In this document: positions 52,967 to 62,924 of the stretch, one piece after another
Numbering within the stretch: position 1 is the first letter of the stretch
Layout: each line of letters starts with the position of its first letter
Source of the DNA: JAIROC01 sp031553535
GTDB taxonomy: Bacteria > Bacteroidota > Bacteroidia > Bacteroidales > WCHB1-69
DNA: 64,000 nucleotides
Direction of reading: 5' to 3'
Assembly (NCBI GenBank): GCA_031553535.1
Contig: JAVBLM010000011.1
Span: forward strand, 11,281 to 75,280
Program-made: the position numbers and the translations under genes
Notes under the pieces: generated by a model
What the model saw: the letters and a program-made list of their open reading frames with translations, nothing else
Told to the model about the DNA's origin: nothing
The model's database searches: none

Positions 52967-55900
52967 TTATCTTTCAAAGCCTATTATAATTTTAGGAGGT
53001 GAAGCCGGTACTATTTCCAGTAAAAATGTGGAAGTAGATTGACATACGTCTGTTCCTACTATATAGGAAACATACGTTTGTCCCGACATTACTCCTTTAA
53101 TATCAACAGGGATATCATCTGCTTCTCCAATAATTTGGGCATTTGTATTGGAAAGTGTCCATAAGCCGCCTTCCGGAGTACAGGAAAGTTGGATTGTTGC
53201 ATTCACACATACATTCCTTTCACCTGTAATGGCATCAACGGTTGGGAATGTATCTACAGATATCGTATCTGTTGTAGTAGAACAACCTGTTGTTGATGAA
53301 GTAAACATAAACGTTGCATCACCAACATCTGTTCCTGTTACGAAACCATCATTTGTGACTGAGGCAACAGAAGGATTGTTGCTTCTCCAATATCCTCTTT
53401 CACTTGGGGACAATTGAGTTTGAGTACCAACACAAATAGTACTTGAGCCTAATATGGAAATTTCGGGAAGGGGGTAGACAAAAACCGTATATGCTTTTGA
53501 TGTTCCTTCGCAGCCGTCGACAATAGGGGTGATGGTATAGGTGACAGACCCGGCAACCGTTGCAGTAGTAGTTAATGTATCAGCAGGAAATTTTCCCAGC
53601 CCCCTAGCTGATGTGGTATTTCCGGTTATTCCGGGAGTAGAGATGGAGCTAATATTATAAGTGGTACCGGAAACATCTGACGATAGTCCGGGATTGGATA
53701 CGACAATTTCGGAGCATATCGCCTGTTCTTCGTCGCTGTCGGCAATGGTAAGTTCGGGGATGGGTTTAACCCTGACATTTACAGTTGCCGTATCATTACA
53801 ATATGCACTGTTTCCAACTATATTGTATATTCCCGACTGGGTAATAGCGGTAGCCCAGTTGGATACATTTGTCGAATAATCTTCATTCCAGTATGAGAAA
53901 TTCAGGACACCTTTCGTGCTTCCCGAAATGAGGTGTAATGCGGTAAGGTTGGCCGGTCCGCAAGAGATGGTATCGGCAAAGATAAATCCGGGGGTTCCAT
54001 AGATTGTTATTTGCACACTGTCAGTAACAGGATTACAGGCACTGCCGTCCACGCAATAGGCTGTTATCCGGATATAAAAAGTGGTATCCGTTGTACGATG
54101 AAATGGGCTATAATGCAAGGTATTGGTTGTCGATCCGGTAGCTGATCCTGTTCCTTCGTAATTGCTCCATTGTACAGAGTCAGTTGCAACGGTATTAATA
54201 TTGATGGTAATTTCATTATTGGCACACGTATTTCTTATTCTTCCTCGGGTAAATGTAATAACAGGTTTTTGATCTACCTTTACCAGAAAATATGTTTTTT
54301 CCACGCCGGTATATTGTGTTTGTACTTTATATTCTCCTGCTGTTGACCAGACAATATGCGCTTCGTCCGGTTTATTTTCTCCTGCAAAAGTTTCTCCCTG
54401 AGCAGGAATACGTAATGGAGTGGCGCCCGTTATGACATCTACATCCCATGCATACCCTTTTATGCCGTCTCCTTTTGCCGTATAATAAATCGTTGTGTCG
54501 TATTGACATACCCTGTCTGCCCCATCGGATCCTGTTATGGGGGCAATGGCAAAAACAGCAGTATCACAAATAGCGGGACTTGTTACAACAACTACGAATT
54601 GTTTTCCGGGTTCAACCGCGATACCTTCGTCGTATATATCGGAAAAGACAGCCCCACGGTTCACATTTTCCGTAACATATTCATGTGTATTTAGGTAGTC
54701 ATCCTCTTCATCATATATAAAATTGTTGTTATTGTCCCTGTAAAAATCAAAATAGATATTGTCCCCCTCATAAAACGGGGTAGTGGTTTTTAACTTTATC
54801 CGGCCGTACCAAAAATCATTTACTATTTCTCCATAAATGCTGTCTATGCTGAACACGTACCGTTCTACGGTCAATACAGGGTTGGGATACGCGGCACCCT
54901 GTGTGATATAAAAAGAACAAGAATCTTCACTCCCACTGCAGATTGCATGATGTTCATAGTCTATTTCAGCATAAAACTCATAGGTGTTGCAGGATGCTCC
55001 GGCAACCGTAAACTGAAATTGGGCAATAATTGTATCGGTATCATCCAGGTTATTCAGTAGAGGCAAAGACAAACGTACCCCATTAGCTTCGGGGGTTGTT
55101 ACTATCCATTCTCTTGGGGGTGCATTCTGTATGGGAAGGTAGCTATAAGGAATAAGTTCAAGTCCTGCAGGTAATAATACATTTATTGCCTCCTTGCTGC
55201 TGTCTGCCGGCAGGCGGTATTGGCCAAAAGAGGCTTTCAAATACCAGGTTATGGTATCGCTGATATTATTGCTTACCTTCGTGACGGGGTTCCCTTTATT
55301 GTCAAGAAACCGGGAAAAGATGTTATAGGTGTTTACAGCGTCTTGGGTTTGTTCGATGTTAAAGGGCAGGGTAGGTTTTGTAATACGTTCCAAAAAATTA
55401 TCGCAGGCAGTTCCGTAGTCAAGGTAAAAGTTTAATGAAGTACCCCCGGAGAATTCACATGCTGCATTTACAGTAACGGCCACTATTAATGAATCGTTGG
55501 GGGATAGCGGTTCGGTGAAACTCCACATTGCTCCCGGTCTGTCTGTTAATAAAGTAGGGCTTTGAGGGGGAAGTATATAACCGGTGCCGTCAGACCGTTT
55601 CACGTTTGCTTCGCCGATATAGAGGCCTGTAGAATTATTGTCATGGAGAATAAGATGCATATTGTTCACCTCTCCTTTGCCGGTTGCTTTTATTTTAACC
55701 ACATAGACAGTATCTTCGCATACATTCTGAAATCCGGTAGGCTGTGCAATTATTTCCATAGCGGCAGTGGTGTTTTTGGGGAGTATCTGTAAAAAGACAG
55801 TATCCGCTACGTATGAGCACCCCGGATTATGTACACTTGCATATACTTTCGCCGTTTTGCCTTTTGCCGATGCATGGGGAGTATAGGTAACATGGGGAAT

Positions 55901-57712
55901 GTCTATCGTACCGGGCAAAAACGACCCGCTGTTATCGGGATTGTACCAGCCTATCCAATCAATGATTCCCGTAGTGGAAGCAGTTAGCCCGACGGTTTTG
56001 TTATAGCAGATGGTATCCTGTGTGGTTGTGATCGTAACCGTAGGCTTGTTATAGAGGCTTACGGTTACCGGCCTCCGGTCGCCTGGAATGTTTTCACAAT
56101 AATTATCGCCTGCTACCGAAATATAAAAAACGGTGTCGCGGACATTGGCCGTGGTATTGCTAAGCCTGCGGGTAATGAAACTGGGGCCGGTTGCCAATGC
56201 TGTGGGTGTATTTTGGCTGCTGTACCATCTGAATACGGGGTTGGAAATACTACTCTCCACTTCCGGTTGTGCGTGTAAGGTAGCGGTAGTATCCGTACAT
56301 ACATTTATAGAAGGAGCTGTAATCATGGTACCGGTAGCTATGGGATGGAATGTATAAGAGGAGGTGTCGCTGCTTATCGAACATCCGTTATCGGTAACGG
56401 TTACATAGTAATTCCCCGACTGATTGATGGTTATTGATGCCGTGGTTTGGCTCATAACCTGTCCGTTGAAATACCACCGGTAGCTTGGGTTGGCATAACT
56501 TCCCACCGCAGTTAAGGAAGCGGAGGTTCCGCAAACAGTTGTACTGCCCGGCGAAAGAGCCGGTTTGGGCGGAGATACCTGCCGGTTTATTGTTACTGTG
56601 TTATTGGTTGTAAGCGCATTCCCACAAGAACCCGTACTTATATAGGTAATGGTAATGGTGACACTGCTCATACCGGCAGGAACAGGTACGTTAGGTATAA
56701 TACCGGAATGAACACCGCCGCTTTGGGTAACAACAATGTTATTAGCCGTTTGGTCTGGCCCGCCGTTTACATTGTATGTTATGCTGTATGTTCCGGCCGT
56801 AAGTCCCATATTATTTCCTGTAATGGTAACATGGGTTGTAAGTACGTTTTCACATACCGGCGATGGTACCGTAACACCTGTAAACGAATATTGTGGACAA
56901 AAGGATACAATCATGACACCATCGCCGCCATTACCGCCATCGTTTGCCCCACCGCCAGCACAGCCTCTTTTACCGCCGCCACCGCCGCCGCCGGGGCTGC
57001 TTCCGTTCCCTCCATCACCATGTTCATTTGTTCCTTTTCCACCGGAACCTCCTCCATGTAAACCTATACCGCCGGGGCCGCCGTTATTACCGGTTCTAGT
57101 GCCATTACCACCGTTATTTCCATCATTGATTCTTCCTGCTGCTGCACCGCCGCCCCCGGCTCCGGCAAGACAAAGGGAACCGGTACCGCCTGAATTGCCC
57201 CCATTTCCTCCACTGTGGCTCACATCACCATCACAGTTGGCAGCCTGTCCGCCGCTGCCTCCTGCCTGATTGTTATTGCCCACGCCATCTCCTCCGGCGG
57301 CTAATATAAGGGTTGTTCCATTGCGTTGCATGTACGTATTCCCTCCGGGGCCACCCGAAGCTCCGTCACCGCCTGTACCGATAATAACAGTAAGCTCTTC
57401 GCCCGCCCTGACAGGCAGCAAATATACTTTGGCATAAGCGCCGCCGCCGCCACCGCCGGTTGCTTGCCCGTTACCATTGCTTGCTCCGCCTGCACCTCCT
57501 CCTCCCCAGGCCTCTACCATAATGGAGTTGATCCCGGCGGGAACACGATACGTTCCGCTGGTTGTTATACTGCCGTTGGGAAGCTGCGTTTGCGCCCCCA
57601 GGTCATCTGCTGTATAAAGGAATAATAGCACGCATAGAAACCGTACATATCCAGGAATAGGTCGTATGTACATTCGTACTAATTGATTAGTGATAGTTTT
57701 CTGCTGTTTCAT
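52967..57712 (-). CDS. Large secreted glycine-rich / Ig-like surface protein
   Basis: The 1581-residue product has a signal peptide (YVRFLCVLLFLYTADDLGAQ). A glycine-rich domain follows (about residues 45-275: VPAGINSIMVEAWGGGGAGG, then many Gly/Asn/Ser runs). A long series of PKD/Ig-like domains comes next, recognisable by SVQWSNYEG and NNPSVASVTNDGFVTGTDVG, the last of Big_2 type. The protein ends ASPPKIIIGFER without a T9SS sorting domain, unlike its likely relatives, so export or anchoring is unclear or the end was lost. The GC-rich third and extreme Gly codon use differ from its neighbours. Likely an adhesin or surface structural protein. Confidence 0.8.
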   Translation of the reverse strand: MKQQKTITNQLVRMYIRPIPGYVRFLCVLLFLYTADDLGAQTQLPNGSITTSGTYRVPAGINSIMVEAWGGGGAGGASNGNGQATGGGGGGAYAKVYLLPVRAGEELTVIIGTGGDGASGGPGGNTYMQRNGTTLILAAGGDGVGNNNQAGGSGGQAANCDGDVSHSGGNGGNSGGTGSLCLAGAGGGGAAAGRINDGNNGGNGTRTGNNGGPGGIGLHGGGSGGKGTNEHGDGGNGSSPGGGGGGGKRGCAGGGANDGGNGGDGVMIVSFCPQYSFTGVTVPSPVCENVLTTHVTITGNNMGLTAGTYSITYNVNGGPDQTANNIVVTQSGGVHSGIIPNVPVPAGMSSVTITITYISTGSCGNALTTNNTVTINRQVSPPKPALSPGSTTVCGTSASLTAVGSYANPSYRWYFNGQVMSQTTASITINQSGNYYVTVTDNGCSISSDTSSYTFHPIATGTMITAPSINVCTDTTATLHAQPEVESSISNPVFRWYSSQNTPTALATGPSFITRRLSNTTANVRDTVFYISVAGDNYCENIPGDRRPVTVSLYNKPTVTITTTQDTICYNKTVGLTASTTGIIDWIGWYNPDNSGSFLPGTIDIPHVTYTPHASAKGKTAKVYASVHNPGCSYVADTVFLQILPKNTTAAMEIIAQPTGFQNVCEDTVYVVKIKATGKGEVNNMHLILHDNNSTGLYIGEANVKRSDGTGYILPPQSPTLLTDRPGAMWSFTEPLSPNDSLIVAVTVNAACEFSGGTSLNFYLDYGTACDNFLERITKPTLPFNIEQTQDAVNTYNIFSRFLDNKGNPVTKVSNNISDTITWYLKASFGQYRLPADSSKEAINVLLPAGLELIPYSYLPIQNAPPREWIVTTPEANGVRLSLPLLNNLDDTDTIIAQFQFTVAGASCNTYEFYAEIDYEHHAICSGSEDSCSFYITQGAAYPNPVLTVERYVFSIDSIYGEIVNDFWYGRIKLKTTTPFYEGDNIYFDFYRDNNNNFIYDEEDDYLNTHEYVTENVNRGAVFSDIYDEGIAVEPGKQFVVVVTSPAICDTAVFAIAPITGSDGADRVCQYDTTIYYTAKGDGIKGYAWDVDVITGATPLRIPAQGETFAGENKPDEAHIVWSTAGEYKVQTQYTGVEKTYFLVKVDQKPVITFTRGRIRNTCANNEITININTVATDSVQWSNYEGTGSATGSTTNTLHYSPFHRTTDTTFYIRITAYCVDGSACNPVTDSVQITIYGTPGFIFADTISCGPANLTALHLISGSTKGVLNFSYWNEDYSTNVSNWATAITQSGIYNIVGNSAYCNDTATVNVRVKPIPELTIADSDEEQAICSEIVVSNPGLSSDVSGTTYNISSISTPGITGNTTSARGLGKFPADTLTTTATVAGSVTYTITPIVDGCEGTSKAYTVFVYPLPEISILGSSTICVGTQTQLSPSERGYWRSNNPSVASVTNDGFVTGTDVGDATFMFTSSTTGCSTTTDTISVDTFPTVDAITGERNVCVNATIQLSCTPEGGLWTLSNTNAQIIGEADDIPVDIKGVMSGQTYVSYIVGTDVCQSTSTFLLEIVPASPPKIIIGFER

Positions 57713-58218
57713 AGAAGTATTATTTATAATGATATTAGAATAACTGCTACATCTTATAGTTTAAAAATTACGGCAGACAATGTTTAACCATTATATAGCC
57801 ATAGAAGCGCTTCTGAATATTTCACACACGAAACCTGTCAGGAGGTAAGGGCGGAGTTTACATGTAGCAAGTACGCCCTTGTATCAACATAGCGTAACGA
57901 AGAGGTTAAAATCTTCAAAAGTACCCTGAAAAACATTTGTAAAGATATAATAAATATAGAGATAAATATGTTTATTATGCAAATAGATACGAATTATGTT
58001 GAGAAATACTGACTTAAATTGCAATTTATTCCATTTTCCGCTTTCGTACGCCAGCCTGTTTATTTTCCCGGAATTTCTCATAAATTGTATGCTTTTAAAG
58101 AAAGTGTATACACTGTTCATCCAGGTAAGAAGGCAGGGATAATCTTAATACTGGGATTTTTTAATACCTTTGCACGCTAATGACAAATGAATATAACTGT
58201 TAGTAATAAACAACACAA
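57713..58218. other. Intergenic region between divergent surface genes
   Basis: Holds a 7-bp inverted repeat (AAGGGCG at 57848-57854, CGCCCTT at 57875-57881) and a -7 box at 58165-58172. Otherwise AT-rich with nothing clear. Confidence 0.45.
58165..58172 (+). promoter_or_regulatory. -7 box for the deiminase-fold gene
   Basis: TACCTTTG lies 46 bp before the ATG. Confidence 0.5.
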
Positions 58219-60285
58219 ATGGAAAACAAATCATTAATTATCATCATTTTTATTATTTTATTTACCTGCGGGGATAATGTTTATTCTCAGAAAAAAGAAC
58301 AGGGGAAAAACCTCGAATCCTTCAAATCCGGCGCCTCTGTTTCGTTGGAGGAGTATTATCAAAGGTATCATTCCAGAAAGTCTTCTATCGCTAAAGAGGG
58401 AACGGCGGAGAAAAATATCCTGCCTGCAGGTGCTGCAAAAACCAAAGATAACAAAGGAATTAAAATGCCTGATAAATTCTGGTTTCCGGGTGAATTCGAG
58501 GAGGTTCAGGCTGTCTTGATTACGTGGCCCTATCTTCATATAGATAAGAATATGCAACATTATGTACAGCCGGTGAATGAAGAGTATGCCTTTCGGTATA
58601 ACAGTGCAGACAAAGTAGAACTAACAAAATATGTTTCTTTTCCGGATACAAGTTCCGATACCCGCCGCCCCATTATATTTGCCCAGCTGATAGAGGCTAT
58701 CCAGAAAGGGAATGCACAGGTATGGATCAATATCTCCAATCCTCAAGACTCTCTTATTATTAAAAGCTATATACGTAAGCAAGGGATGGCATTGAAGAAC
58801 TATCGTTTCTTTGTCAACCCCGGGAATTCTTTCTGGTATGGGGATTGCGGCCCGGTTCCCTTCTACTACGGGGATAAGGATGATATCGCTTTTTTAAATT
58901 TTGATTACCAGAGTGAAAGGCCTGCAGATAACCAGATTCCGGTCCGCATAGCAACTAAAATGAATATACCTGTTTATACAACATCCTTGAAATTGGAAGG
59001 AGGGAATATTCTACTGGACGGAGCCGGAACACTTTTTACGAACCAACAGGTGTATTCCTCCAATAGTAGTTCTTACGGGATGTTCCAGGCAGGCAAGAAA
59101 GCAGGGGGTTATGAGAAGAAAACACCTTTAACGGCTCAGCAAACCGGCGATTTATTAACTTTTTTCTTTGGACTCAACCGCCTGGAAGTACTTCCTTCTT
59201 TGGTTTACAGTAACGGGAGTGATTATATCGATCTATATGCCGGGATGGCAGATGAAAATAGCTTTGTTTTTACCCATTATCCTGATATATTCAAAGGACA
59301 GGCAGGGTATAATAATCTGTCTAAGAATATAGATTCTATTCTTTCTTTATTTAGTTTTCATAATAAATTGTATCAGGGGGATTTTATTCTTCCTCCCCGG
59401 AAAGATGACGGAAGCTGGTATGCCAATACTTCCGACATGGAATCATACAATCGTACTTATAGTAACAGTATTTTTGTCAATAATGTCATTATCCAGCCTG
59501 TTTACTCGGATGCTGTTTCCGGCGACAGGGAGTGGGACAGGCAATCATTGGAAGTATTAAAGAAACAATTCCCCGGTTACGAGATTATCCCTGTAGATGT
59601 ACGGGGATATAAAAATGCCGCCTATAAATATACCGGGTTTGATGGGCTTGGGGGCAGTATTCATGCTATTGCGAAGCCAATCCCTGCCGGGAATCCTGTT
59701 CGTATTTTACATGGAGCGATCCGGGGTAATGCCGGCGGATATAACGGTTCTTTCCCGATAGAAGCAACAGTTACAAATAGCAGTGGGATTACATCCGTGA
59801 CTTGTTACTGGAGGGAAAAAGGAACTAAAGACTGGGCTTCACTTCGTATGAATCCAACAGGAAACGATAAATATTCTATTATCATACAGCGCAGTGAAGT
59901 TATAAAGAATGATACAATTGAATATTATATTTCCGCTACCTCTAAAAACGGGAAAACAATAAACAAACCTTTTACCGGTCCCAAGGGATATTATTCTTTT
60001 TACGATACCCCCTTTTCAAGGAAACCAGCAATATCTTATGAGGAATTTCAACCCAGCAGGGATAAAGGTTTTATGAAAATACGTATCCTCAACGCACTTG
60101 ACAGGCAAGTATATATTACCATAACAAATGCAAGGGGAAAAGAGGTTTATGGCAATTACTTTAAAGCATTCGGAGATGAGGCCGTATTCCAGCTTAATAC
60201 CCGTCTTTTTAATCCCGGGACTTATTCCGTATCTTTCAAGGACGAACAGAACGGTATTACTACAAGAACGTTGGTTATTAAGTAA
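58219..60285 (+). CDS. Secreted agmatine/peptidylarginine deiminase-fold protein, active site lost
   Basis: The 688-residue protein has a signal peptide, a pentein (PAD_porph/agmatine deiminase) domain (about residues 88-500), an Ig-like domain (about 505-590) and a T9SS sorting domain (LNPGTYSVSF-like: RLFNPGTYSVSF). Family motifs are FWFPGEFEEVQAVLITWP, WYGDCGPVPF (Asp209 kept) and LEGGNILLDGAGTL. The general-base His of the EGG-x-x-H-x-D motif is Leu265 here. The nucleophilic Cys of GG-x-IHC is Ala483 (GGSIHAIAKP). It should therefore not deiminate arginine by the known mechanism and may be a binding protein. It is related in architecture to the secreted Porphyromonas enzyme. Confidence 0.85.
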   Translation: MENKSLIIIIFIILFTCGDNVYSQKKEQGKNLESFKSGASVSLEEYYQRYHSRKSSIAKEGTAEKNILPAGAAKTKDNKGIKMPDKFWFPGEFEEVQAVLITWPYLHIDKNMQHYVQPVNEEYAFRYNSADKVELTKYVSFPDTSSDTRRPIIFAQLIEAIQKGNAQVWINISNPQDSLIIKSYIRKQGMALKNYRFFVNPGNSFWYGDCGPVPFYYGDKDDIAFLNFDYQSERPADNQIPVRIATKMNIPVYTTSLKLEGGNILLDGAGTLFTNQQVYSSNSSSYGMFQAGKKAGGYEKKTPLTAQQTGDLLTFFFGLNRLEVLPSLVYSNGSDYIDLYAGMADENSFVFTHYPDIFKGQAGYNNLSKNIDSILSLFSFHNKLYQGDFILPPRKDDGSWYANTSDMESYNRTYSNSIFVNNVIIQPVYSDAVSGDREWDRQSLEVLKKQFPGYEIIPVDVRGYKNAAYKYTGFDGLGGSIHAIAKPIPAGNPVRILHGAIRGNAGGYNGSFPIEATVTNSSGITSVTCYWREKGTKDWASLRMNPTGNDKYSIIIQRSEVIKNDTIEYYISATSKNGKTINKPFTGPKGYYSFYDTPFSRKPAISYEEFQPSRDKGFMKIRILNALDRQVYITITNARGKEVYGNYFKAFGDEAVFQLNTRLFNPGTYSVSFKDEQNGITTRTLVIK

Positions 60286-60297
60286 AAGTGAATTAAC

Positions 60298-60500
60298 AGA
60301 AGTTGCGCAAGTGGAAAAGTTATTGTAACGCAACATGCAGAAGGCAACAAGCAGAAAGGATAAAACCGATAAAGTAGATAAAGCCGATAAAAGGGTAAAA
60401 TGCAACCTATAGAAAGTACCAAGGGATAACCAAACCAACAAAAGAATAAGCTGCTTGGCGAATGATAACTTTCTGTAAATTTTCTATTTGCGTAACTTCT
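60298..60500. mobile_element. MITE-like element, copy 4
   Basis: A 203-bp element with ends AGAAGTTGCGCAAGT and TTTGCGTAACTTCT (inverted). It is nearly the reverse complement of 39885-40071 across its whole length, with a few extra GATAAA units (CCGATAAAGTAGATAAAGCC). Non-coding; starts 13 bp after the deiminase-fold gene. Confidence 0.7.
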
Positions 60501-60683
60501 ATGAATTAAGTGTTGCGAGAGTAAAGTCTGGTCCATTCTATTATTCTTTTATAATTTTCCTCATAAAAAAGAAGAAACAGAATGAAATATATTCAATCCG
60601 TTCCTGTGAGTAATCGAGTCATCAAGACTTGAAAGAAAAGGTTACACACAAGTTGCCAGGCTTGAAAATGTTTTCACTTTAAT
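60501..60683. other. Intergenic region, nothing clear
   Basis: Short spacer between the MITE-like element and the end of the ars operon. No terminator recognised. Confidence 0.4.
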
Positions 60684-61718
60684 CTATCCCCGTTTACCTG
60701 TTACCGTAATAGAATAGATGCCTACATTCCCTGCTTTATACTTTTCAATGGTAGTTTTATCCAAATGTTCTTCCAACACATCATCGGGGATAACAACCGT
60801 TTTTGTCCGTTCGATTTTAATATCTTTAAATCCGGCCTTTTCAATTTCACCAAGATATTCCCCCCGCTGTATCGCACTTGCTATACAACCGGCATACATG
60901 GCTGCATTATCGGTGAATTCTTTCGGGAAGACGCCATTGAGGACAACATCGGAAACACAGAAGTGTGCCCCATGTCTTAACACACGATAAATCTCTTTGA
61001 ATATCTTATCTTTCCGGGGAAGTAAATTGAGAACGCAATTGCTGACAACCACATCAACACTTGCATCCGGCAAAGGCATGTTTTCAATATCTCCTTCCAT
61101 GAATTCTATATTCTTCAAACCACGTTTTACTGCATTCTTACGGGCTTTCTCAAGCATGTTCGGGGCAAAGTCGATACCGATAACTTTGCCTGTTTCCCCA
61201 ACTTCTTCACGGGCAATAAAACAGTCGTTTCCTGCCCCCGAGCCTAAATCAACAACCGTGTCCCCTTCCTTAATTCCGGCATATTGTGTCGGCAAACCAC
61301 ACCCCACACCCAAATCCGCATCCGGTTCATACCCTTTAAGATTGCTATAATCTTCGCTCATAATAGTAAATACCTTTTTTGACGGGGCCGCAGGATTACA
61401 ACAACATTTCGAAGCTTCGGAAGTATCAAGCAATGCCACTTCATTATAGCGTTGTTTCACCAACTCTTTAAGGTCGCCTTTATTGTTGGCCGAAATACAT
61501 TCCTTTACTTCCTGTTCGGAAGGAATACGTCCCTGAAAAAAGACTGTGCCGTCTATCACAACAGCGGGAGTACTCATCACATTATATTCCATGATTTTCA
61601 TAATATCTTCTTCCTTGCGGAGCGTAATATCCGTTCCTGTTTCATTGACCACTTTTTCAACTACTTTGTAGACATTTTTACATTTGGTACATCCCGTACC
61701 TAAAACAATGATTTCCAT
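60684..61718 (-). CDS. arsM: Thioredoxin-like domain fused to arsenite methyltransferase ArsM
   Basis: The 344-residue fusion starts with a small thioredoxin-like domain (residues 1-80 or so) with C10-x2-C13 in GTGCTKCK and a cis-Pro loop STPAVVIDG. After a linker with CCC (CCCNPAAP) comes ArsM: the SAM motif VVDLGSGAGND and conserved cysteines in GVGCGLPTQY, SNCVLNLLP and YAGCIASA. ArsM uses such cysteines to bind As(III) and add methyl groups; the fused domain could supply reducing thiols, which is inference. It starts 3 bp after arsG. Confidence 0.9.
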   Translation of the reverse strand: MEIIVLGTGCTKCKNVYKVVEKVVNETGTDITLRKEEDIMKIMEYNVMSTPAVVIDGTVFFQGRIPSEQEVKECISANNKGDLKELVKQRYNEVALLDTSEASKCCCNPAAPSKKVFTIMSEDYSNLKGYEPDADLGVGCGLPTQYAGIKEGDTVVDLGSGAGNDCFIAREEVGETGKVIGIDFAPNMLEKARKNAVKRGLKNIEFMEGDIENMPLPDASVDVVVSNCVLNLLPRKDKIFKEIYRVLRHGAHFCVSDVVLNGVFPKEFTDNAAMYAGCIASAIQRGEYLGEIEKAGFKDIKIERTKTVVIPDDVLEEHLDKTTIEKYKAGNVGIYSITVTGKRG

Positions 61719-61721
61719 TTT

Positions 61722-62414
61722 TCAGACATTTATAATAATATAATAGATTCCGGCAATGATAAAAATAGTGGCTACAATGCGTTTAAACCACTTCTCAAGG
61801 TTTTTCATGCTATTGTAGAATTTGCCGACATTACCCACGCTGTATGCCAGCAACCATGCAACAATAACCACAGGCAATCCCGTAGCAACGGCAAAAACAG
61901 GCGGCAGCAACAATCCCGAAGGCGAAGCAATAGTCATCGGAATCAGCACCCCGAAATAAAGCACCCCGCTATAAGGACAAAATGCCAGTGCAAAAACAAC
62001 TCCCATCAAAAAGGCATTCCAATAGCTCCTTCTCTTGCCACTCATCTTTGACGCCGGGTTACGTAACACCGGCAAGTTGATCTTGACTATATCAAGCATC
62101 AGAATACCGGCAACTACAAGAGCTATCCCCAACCATATACCGCTAACGCCCTGTAACCATCCTGCAATCTTGAACCGGCTTACACCAAAATAAAATATCA
62201 AGCCGAGGGCAGTATAGGAAAAAGTTCGCCCGAGAGTATAAATTAACCCGTTAAAAAATACCCTTCGCTTATCACTGATATCCTTACCAAGGTAAGCCGT
62301 TGCCGTAATATTGGTAGCCAGCGGGCAAGGACTGATTGCCGTCATGATGCCCAACACAAAAGCGGTCAACAATGGGATGTCGGAACTATCGGCCAGACGC
62401 TGCAACCATTCCAT
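61722..62414 (-). CDS. arsG: ArsG-like CcdA/DsbD-type membrane permease
   Basis: The 230-residue protein has six to seven membrane helices with AISPCPLATNITATAYLG and ALAFCPYSGVLYFG, the paired CP motifs of CcdA/DsbD-type electron or thiol transporters. In the ars context this matches ArsG, a permease linked in Bacteroides to efflux of aromatic arsenicals, which I know from the literature but cannot test here. Its ATG overlaps the arsF stop by one base (TAATG), so the two are coupled. Confidence 0.85.
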   Translation of the reverse strand: MEWLQRLADSSDIPLLTAFVLGIMTAISPCPLATNITATAYLGKDISDKRRVFFNGLIYTLGRTFSYTALGLIFYFGVSRFKIAGWLQGVSGIWLGIALVVAGILMLDIVKINLPVLRNPASKMSGKRRSYWNAFLMGVVFALAFCPYSGVLYFGVLIPMTIASPSGLLLPPVFAVATGLPVVIVAWLLAYSVGNVGKFYNSMKNLEKWFKRIVATIFIIAGIYYIIINV

Positions 62415-62818
62415 TATTCAAGGAATTTATTTACTTCCGTTTCAATTTGTCCGGCAAGCACACCGGGAGAATTTACAGCCGTTGCAAAAGCGTCGTTTGT
62501 AATATCAACATGATGATCCCCTTTTGCAATAATCAGGGCATTCCAACTTACTTCATATTTATCAACAAGATGCTCATTTACTTTCTCATCTGTTTTCACT
62601 TCCATATATTTCACTTTGCTGTTTCCATTATACAGGTCGGCAATGGTTTGCTTTGTCACGTTCCCGACTGCAATGCAAGTCTTGCAACGTTGTTTACCAT
62701 GAAAATAGTAAACATAAACAGTGGAAGCATCCATTTGTTCCACAGGCTTTTTCTGATTTCCATTACCGCATGATGCGAACAACAAGGTTGTAGACAGTAA
62801 AACAATTAATATTCTCAT
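62414..62818 (-). CDS. arsF: ArsF-like lipoprotein (thiol/nitroreductase-associated)
   Basis: The 134-residue product has a lipobox (LLFASC) and a thioredoxin-like domain with C-x2-C in GKQRCKTCIAV. The end KVDEKVNEHL-like segment (MEVKTDEKVNEHLVDKYEVSWNALII) is thioredoxin-like too. ArsF proteins act with ArsG against nitroaromatic arsenicals in Bacteroides, so the pair fits. It lies 106 bp after arsR, within what looks like one operon. Confidence 0.82.
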   Translation of the reverse strand: MRILIVLLSTTLLFASCGNGNQKKPVEQMDASTVYVYYFHGKQRCKTCIAVGNVTKQTIADLYNGNSKVKYMEVKTDEKVNEHLVDKYEVSWNALIIAKGDHHVDITNDAFATAVNSPGVLAGQIETEVNKFLE

Positions 62819-62924
62819 GGTTTTTATTTTTGAAATACATTAATAAAACTTGCCGGGTGGATTATCCGGTATAAATTCCCAATTTCCATCACATCCGTAG
62901 TTGAGTTTCTTCCCGGTTTTCTTT

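Noticed and set aside
56736..57269. 177-residue proline-rich open frame on the + strand
   Set aside because: It is the complement of the Gly-codon runs (GGN to CCN) of the large surface protein.
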